From: Chryseobacterium sp. ISL-6
GTDB lineage: Bacteria > Bacteroidota > Bacteroidia > Flavobacteriales > Weeksellaceae
NCBI RefSeq assembly: GCF_018613715.1
Contig: NZ_JAGGPT010000010.1
Location: forward strand, 1-64,000
Reading direction: 5' to 3'
DNA: 64,000 nt
Shown: positions 61,071 through 64,000 of the stretch, in pieces
Layout of the letters: each line of letters starts with the position of its first letter
How positions within the stretch are numbered: the stretch's first letter is position 1
Translations under genes and position numbers: made by a program
The notes under the pieces: generated by a model
Seen by the model: the letters and a program-made list of their open reading frames with translations, nothing else
Databases searched by the model: none
Told to the model about the DNA's origin: nothing

Positions 61071-61136
61071 CTTTTTTTAATGTTAATTATAGAAAATCAC
61101 CAAAACTAATGCCAGAAAAATAAGTAAATTTGTTGA

Positions 61137-62114
61137 ATGGAAGTTTTAGATATTCTCATTATCGGAGGAGGACCTATTGGGTTAAATTGTGCACTCGAAG
61201 CTCAGAAAAACAATCTCTCATATTTAATTATCGAAAAAGGAACAATTGTTAATTCATTGTATAATTATCCTTTATATATGCGTTTCTTTTCTACGGCTGA
61301 AAAATTAGAAATTGCAGAAATCCCTTTTATATCCACAGCACCAAAACCAGGCAGACAAGAAGCATTAGAATATTACCAGGGAATTACCAGACAGAAAGAC
61401 CTTAACATTCACCTTTATGAAAGGGTTATTAAAGTCTCTAAAACAGATGGTATATTTGAAGTTGAATCCTCCAAAGCCAAGTATTACTCAAAGAATGTGA
61501 TCATTTCCACAGGCTTCTACGATATTCCAAATCTGATGAATATTCCCGGTGAAGACTTACCAAAAGTAAAACATTATTATTCTGAACCCTACCCTTATAC
61601 TAAACAAAAGATCGCAATTATAGGCTCAAGTAATTCAGCCGTAGATGCAGCTTTGGAAACGTACAGAAAAGGAGCTGAAGTAACGATGATCGTCCGACAT
61701 TCTGAAATATCAAAAAGTGTAAAATATTGGGTAAAACCGGATATCGACAACCGAATTGCAGAAGGCAGCATCCATGCCCACTTTAATTCTGAAATTATTG
61801 AGATAAAAGAGCATAGCGTTGTGTTTAAGGATGAAAAAGGTCAGATGAATGAGATTGAAAATGATTTTGTCCTTGCCATGACTGGTTACCTACCTGATTT
61901 TGATTTTCTAAAAAATTCTGGAATTGAATTACAGGGAGATTGTCTTAAGCCTGTACACCATCCTGAAACAATGGAAACAAACATTAAAAATCTATATCTG
62001 GCGGGAGTTGTTTGTGGAGGAAAAGATACCCATCTGTGGTTTATTGAAAACTCCAGAATTCATGCCAGCATGATTATAAAGAACATATTGGCGACTCTTT
62101 CATCTCTTGGTTGA
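61137..62114 (+). CDS. ypdA: YpdA-type bacillithiol disulphide reductase / thioredoxin-reductase-like flavoprotein
   Basis: 325 residues. FAD site GGGPIGLNCALEA (9-21), a NAD(P)H site IGSSNSAVDAALETY (about 161-175), and the late FAD motif ATNIKNLYLAGVVCGGKDTHLW-like (METNIKNLYLAGV). The CxxC disulphide of thioredoxin reductases is missing, as in YpdA. YpdA reduces bacillithiol disulphide in Firmicutes; Bacteroidetes members are usually named putative. A -7-like TAAATTTG lies at 61125-61132. Confidence 0.88.
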   Translation: MEVLDILIIGGGPIGLNCALEAQKNNLSYLIIEKGTIVNSLYNYPLYMRFFSTAEKLEIAEIPFISTAPKPGRQEALEYYQGITRQKDLNIHLYERVIKVSKTDGIFEVESSKAKYYSKNVIISTGFYDIPNLMNIPGEDLPKVKHYYSEPYPYTKQKIAIIGSSNSAVDAALETYRKGAEVTMIVRHSEISKSVKYWVKPDIDNRIAEGSIHAHFNSEIIEIKEHSVVFKDEKGQMNEIENDFVLAMTGYLPDFDFLKNSGIELQGDCLKPVHHPETMETNIKNLYLAGVVCGGKDTHLWFIENSRIHASMIIKNILATLSSLG

Positions 62115-62162
62115 TCACAAAGACACAACTTTTCTCCAATTCTGAGTTTTTAAGATTTGGCC

Positions 62163-62195
62163 GTCATTGGTAGCGAAGCGAAGCAATCTCAATCA
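62163..62195. repeat. Degenerate intergenic GTCATTG...AAGCAATCTC element
   Basis: CGTCATTGGTAGCGAAGCGA followed by AGCAATCTCA resembles the widespread intergenic repeat CGTCATTGCGAGGAACGAAG...CAATCTC. Only one copy is seen in this window. Confidence 0.4.
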
Positions 62196-62280
62196 TGATT
62201 CCAAGGGAAACGGAAGATGAAAATCCAACCCATTTCAAGTAAAAACAAGAAAAATACACTAAGGTCCCAACATTAAAATA

Positions 62281-64000
62281 CTAAAAATCGGCTTTTACAC
62301 CAAAAATAAAATTCCGTTTTGCAGCCGGATTGTAAAAGCGGTTGCCAAATGCATTGGTATCAAATCCTAAAACATAATCTGTATTATACAGGTTTTGAAT
62401 CTGAAGATATACATCGAGTTTTGTTTTTTGAAATTGAACAGGAACCCTGAATTGTAAATTACCAATGAGTGTTGATGTAGACCATACTGAATTGGCGTCG
62501 TTCAAAGGAATTTTTGAAGTATAGAAATGAGAATAATCAATAGAAATGATTTTTAAAACCATGAAATTGAGCAAACTATTTATTGTCGTTGCAGGAACCC
62601 CTGTTAAGCTATTTCCAGAAAAATCCTTGTTATCCTGTTTATAATCTTCAAATCTAAATCTATAAAAACTACCGGAAAGTCTGAATTTGAAATGATTCAA
62701 CACTTCACTGCGAAAGTTGAAATTCTTTGATTCTATTAAGGTTTCAAATCCTCTTTGAACAGTACTTCCCTGGTTAATAAAAAATTCCTGTCCCTTTTCA
62801 TTTTGTCTTCTCACAATAGCATTCTTCATTCTGAAATCAAAATAGCTTCCTTCTACGAACAAAATATCGCCAAATTGTTTTCGGATTCCAATCTCCTTAT
62901 TCCAACCATATTCAGGAGCAAGATTCAGATTGAACTGCTGATCAGAAGATCGGATCTCTTCATTTGTCGGAGCCGAATTTCCCTTTCCGGCTTTCACTCT
63001 TACAGAAAATCCTTTTGTTATAAGATAGGTCAACCCAATGTTTGGAAGCCATTGTTTTTTAAAATTTATCTCTCCACTTTCATTACTTGGATATACCCTA
63101 TCCCATTGGTATGAATTTGAATTCAGGCATACTGAAATATCTGTAAATAATTTTTCATTAAAACTAAATTTTTGTGAAAGGAAATAAAATCCGGATCTGT
63201 TCCTTAGTTTGTCAAAATTTTGAGAACTTCCTTCTGATCCCATATTGTTATCATAATTTTTAACCAGAATGGAATTAATCCCACCTTCAAATCCAAATCG
63301 CCATGCCATTTCAACTTTATCCCAGTGTTCTGTATAATTAAGATGGGTTCGCAATGCAAAATTTTGTTCAAATCTATTTTCAAAATTGGTAATAAAAGGA
63401 TTTTCAAAATCAACATATGAACCTTGCAACATCATGAAATGTGAAAGTTTCGGACTAAGTTCCAGTTGATGAGAAATTCCTGCAAGAATCATTTTATTTC
63501 TTATTCCCGCATTTTGCTCACTGGCACCAGGGATTGTAGTGGTCGCTGGTCTTGACTGTTTCCTATCCACCTGCATTTGTTCTAATGTAAGGCCACCAGG
63601 TGTTTGATAATCAAGATCAGAAAATAAAAGCATGGTATTCAATGATGCTTTTTTAGTATATTGAAATCTGTCTTTAAAAAAAATCTGTTTCCTCTCTACA
63701 GCAGATTGTTTTCGATAAGAATCCGTTCTGTAATAATTCTGAAAAATTTCAAAAAAATGCTTTCCCAATTGCTTTGAAAGGTCAAAGCTTTGGTTAAATG
63801 CCCCATAACTACCGACAGAAAGATGAGCAGATAAATTTTCTGAAGATCTTGTCTGAAGAAGAAGTGTCCCACCAGTTGCAGCCCCATAATCACCTCCTTC
63901 TGGCCCCTTATATATTTCTATCCTATCGATCAATTCAGGGGAGATGAGATTAAAATAGGTATTTCCCGAAGCATCAGACAGGATAAAGTCATCCAGGTAT
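62281..64000 (-). CDS. TonB-dependent receptor (C-terminal part; cut by window edge)
   Basis: The minus strand is open from the right edge to 62281 (573 codons visible). The beginning of the visible part is the end of a plug domain (LIDRIEIYKGPEGGDYGAAT) and the rest is a TonB-dependent barrel, with strands such as FRLSGSFYRFRFEDYKQDNK and the end RNFIFGVKADF with a terminal Phe. It is an outer-membrane importer of the siderophore/cobalamin type; the cargo is not evident. The N-terminus, signal peptide and TonB box lie outside the window. The complementary frames are antisense shadows. Confidence 0.92.
   Translation of the reverse strand, partial: YLDDFILSDASGNTYFNLISPELIDRIEIYKGPEGGDYGAATGGTLLLQTRSSENLSAHLSVGSYGAFNQSFDLSKQLGKHFFEIFQNYYRTDSYRKQSAVERKQIFFKDRFQYTKKASLNTMLLFSDLDYQTPGGLTLEQMQVDRKQSRPATTTIPGASEQNAGIRNKMILAGISHQLELSPKLSHFMMLQGSYVDFENPFITNFENRFEQNFALRTHLNYTEHWDKVEMAWRFGFEGGINSILVKNYDNNMGSEGSSQNFDKLRNRSGFYFLSQKFSFNEKLFTDISVCLNSNSYQWDRVYPSNESGEINFKKQWLPNIGLTYLITKGFSVRVKAGKGNSAPTNEEIRSSDQQFNLNLAPEYGWNKEIGIRKQFGDILFVEGSYFDFRMKNAIVRRQNEKGQEFFINQGSTVQRGFETLIESKNFNFRSEVLNHFKFRLSGSFYRFRFEDYKQDNKDFSGNSLTGVPATTINSLLNFMVLKIISIDYSHFYTSKIPLNDANSVWSTSTLIGNLQFRVPVQFQKTKLDVYLQIQNLYNTDYVLGFDTNAFGNRFYNPAAKRNFIFGVKADF

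Noticed and set aside
1-64000. tRNA, rRNA, CRISPR arrays, intact insertion sequences and origins
   Set aside because: I looked for cloverleaf ends, spaced repeats, transposase motifs and DnaA-box clusters by eye and found nothing I could support; a covariance search could still reveal a tRNA.

Overview
The window reads as a chromosomal segment of an AT-rich Flavobacteriia, most like Chryseobacterium or a close Weeksellaceae relative. The evidence is a complete bat (aerotolerance) operon, TonB-dependent receptors with carboxypeptidase-like N-termini, a type IX secretion sorting tail on a PNGase F-like enzyme, DUF4834, DUF6263 and YfhO genes in a typical order, promoter -7 elements of the TAnnTTTG type, and generally weak ribosome-binding sites. 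I recognised no rRNA, tRNA, CRISPR array, intact integrase or insertion sequence.

Region 1 (1-27.4 kb) is accessory and rearranged. It holds seven couples of a small transcription factor and an enzyme or membrane protein: five Crp/Fnr-type regulators (at 0.4, 16.1, 17.0, 21.5 and 26.0 kb) and two AraC-type regulators (7.6 and 11.5 kb). Each sits beside a short-chain dehydrogenase, an NAD-dependent epimerase-like reductase, an alpha/beta hydrolase or a small membrane protein. It also has a TonB receptor divergent from a histidine kinase/response regulator pair, with 10-bp-phased GGTTAACC repeats between them, a lone lpxD, a methionine aminopeptidase, a serine hydrolase and several lipoproteins. 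Much of it is decaying: I find frameshifted or truncated remnants of a VOC protein, a SnoaL-like protein, a lipoprotein hydrolase, a thioredoxin-like protein, a possible tyrosine recombinase, an SDR 3' end and a methylmalonate-semialdehyde dehydrogenase 5' end.

Region 2 (27.4-36.6 kb) carries the methylcitrate cycle for propionyl-CoA (prpB-prpC-prpD, minus strand). A clear cobalamin riboswitch lies upstream on the same strand, which suggests that this B12-independent propionate route is switched on when B12 is scarce. Next come a MocR regulator divergent from a GNAT protein with a structured operator candidate between them, an acyl-CoA dehydrogenase, and a GT14-like glycosyltransferase that seems to lack an internal segment.

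Region 3 (36.6-41.8 kb) is a cold-shock cluster in decay (broken RRM gene, DEAD-box helicase without its second RecA domain, two cold-shock-domain proteins). It is followed by a metallo-beta-lactamase-fold hydrolase, an AraC remnant, and a small group with a HAD (Swiss-army-knife type) protein and broken or unknown small genes.

Region 4 (41.8-50.7 kb) is the moxR-GNAT-DUF58-(BatD-like)-batA-batB-batC-batD operon followed by marC and a small membrane protein, all on the minus strand. Region 5 (50.9-64 kb) looks like conserved backbone: a secreted fibronectin/prepeptidase-type protein, a PNGase F-like glycoamidase, DinB, an RlmB-type rRNA methyltransferase, a DUF6263 lipoprotein, DUF4834, YfhO, a glycosyltransferase, a lipoprotein, a YpdA-type reductase and a TonB receptor running off the right edge.
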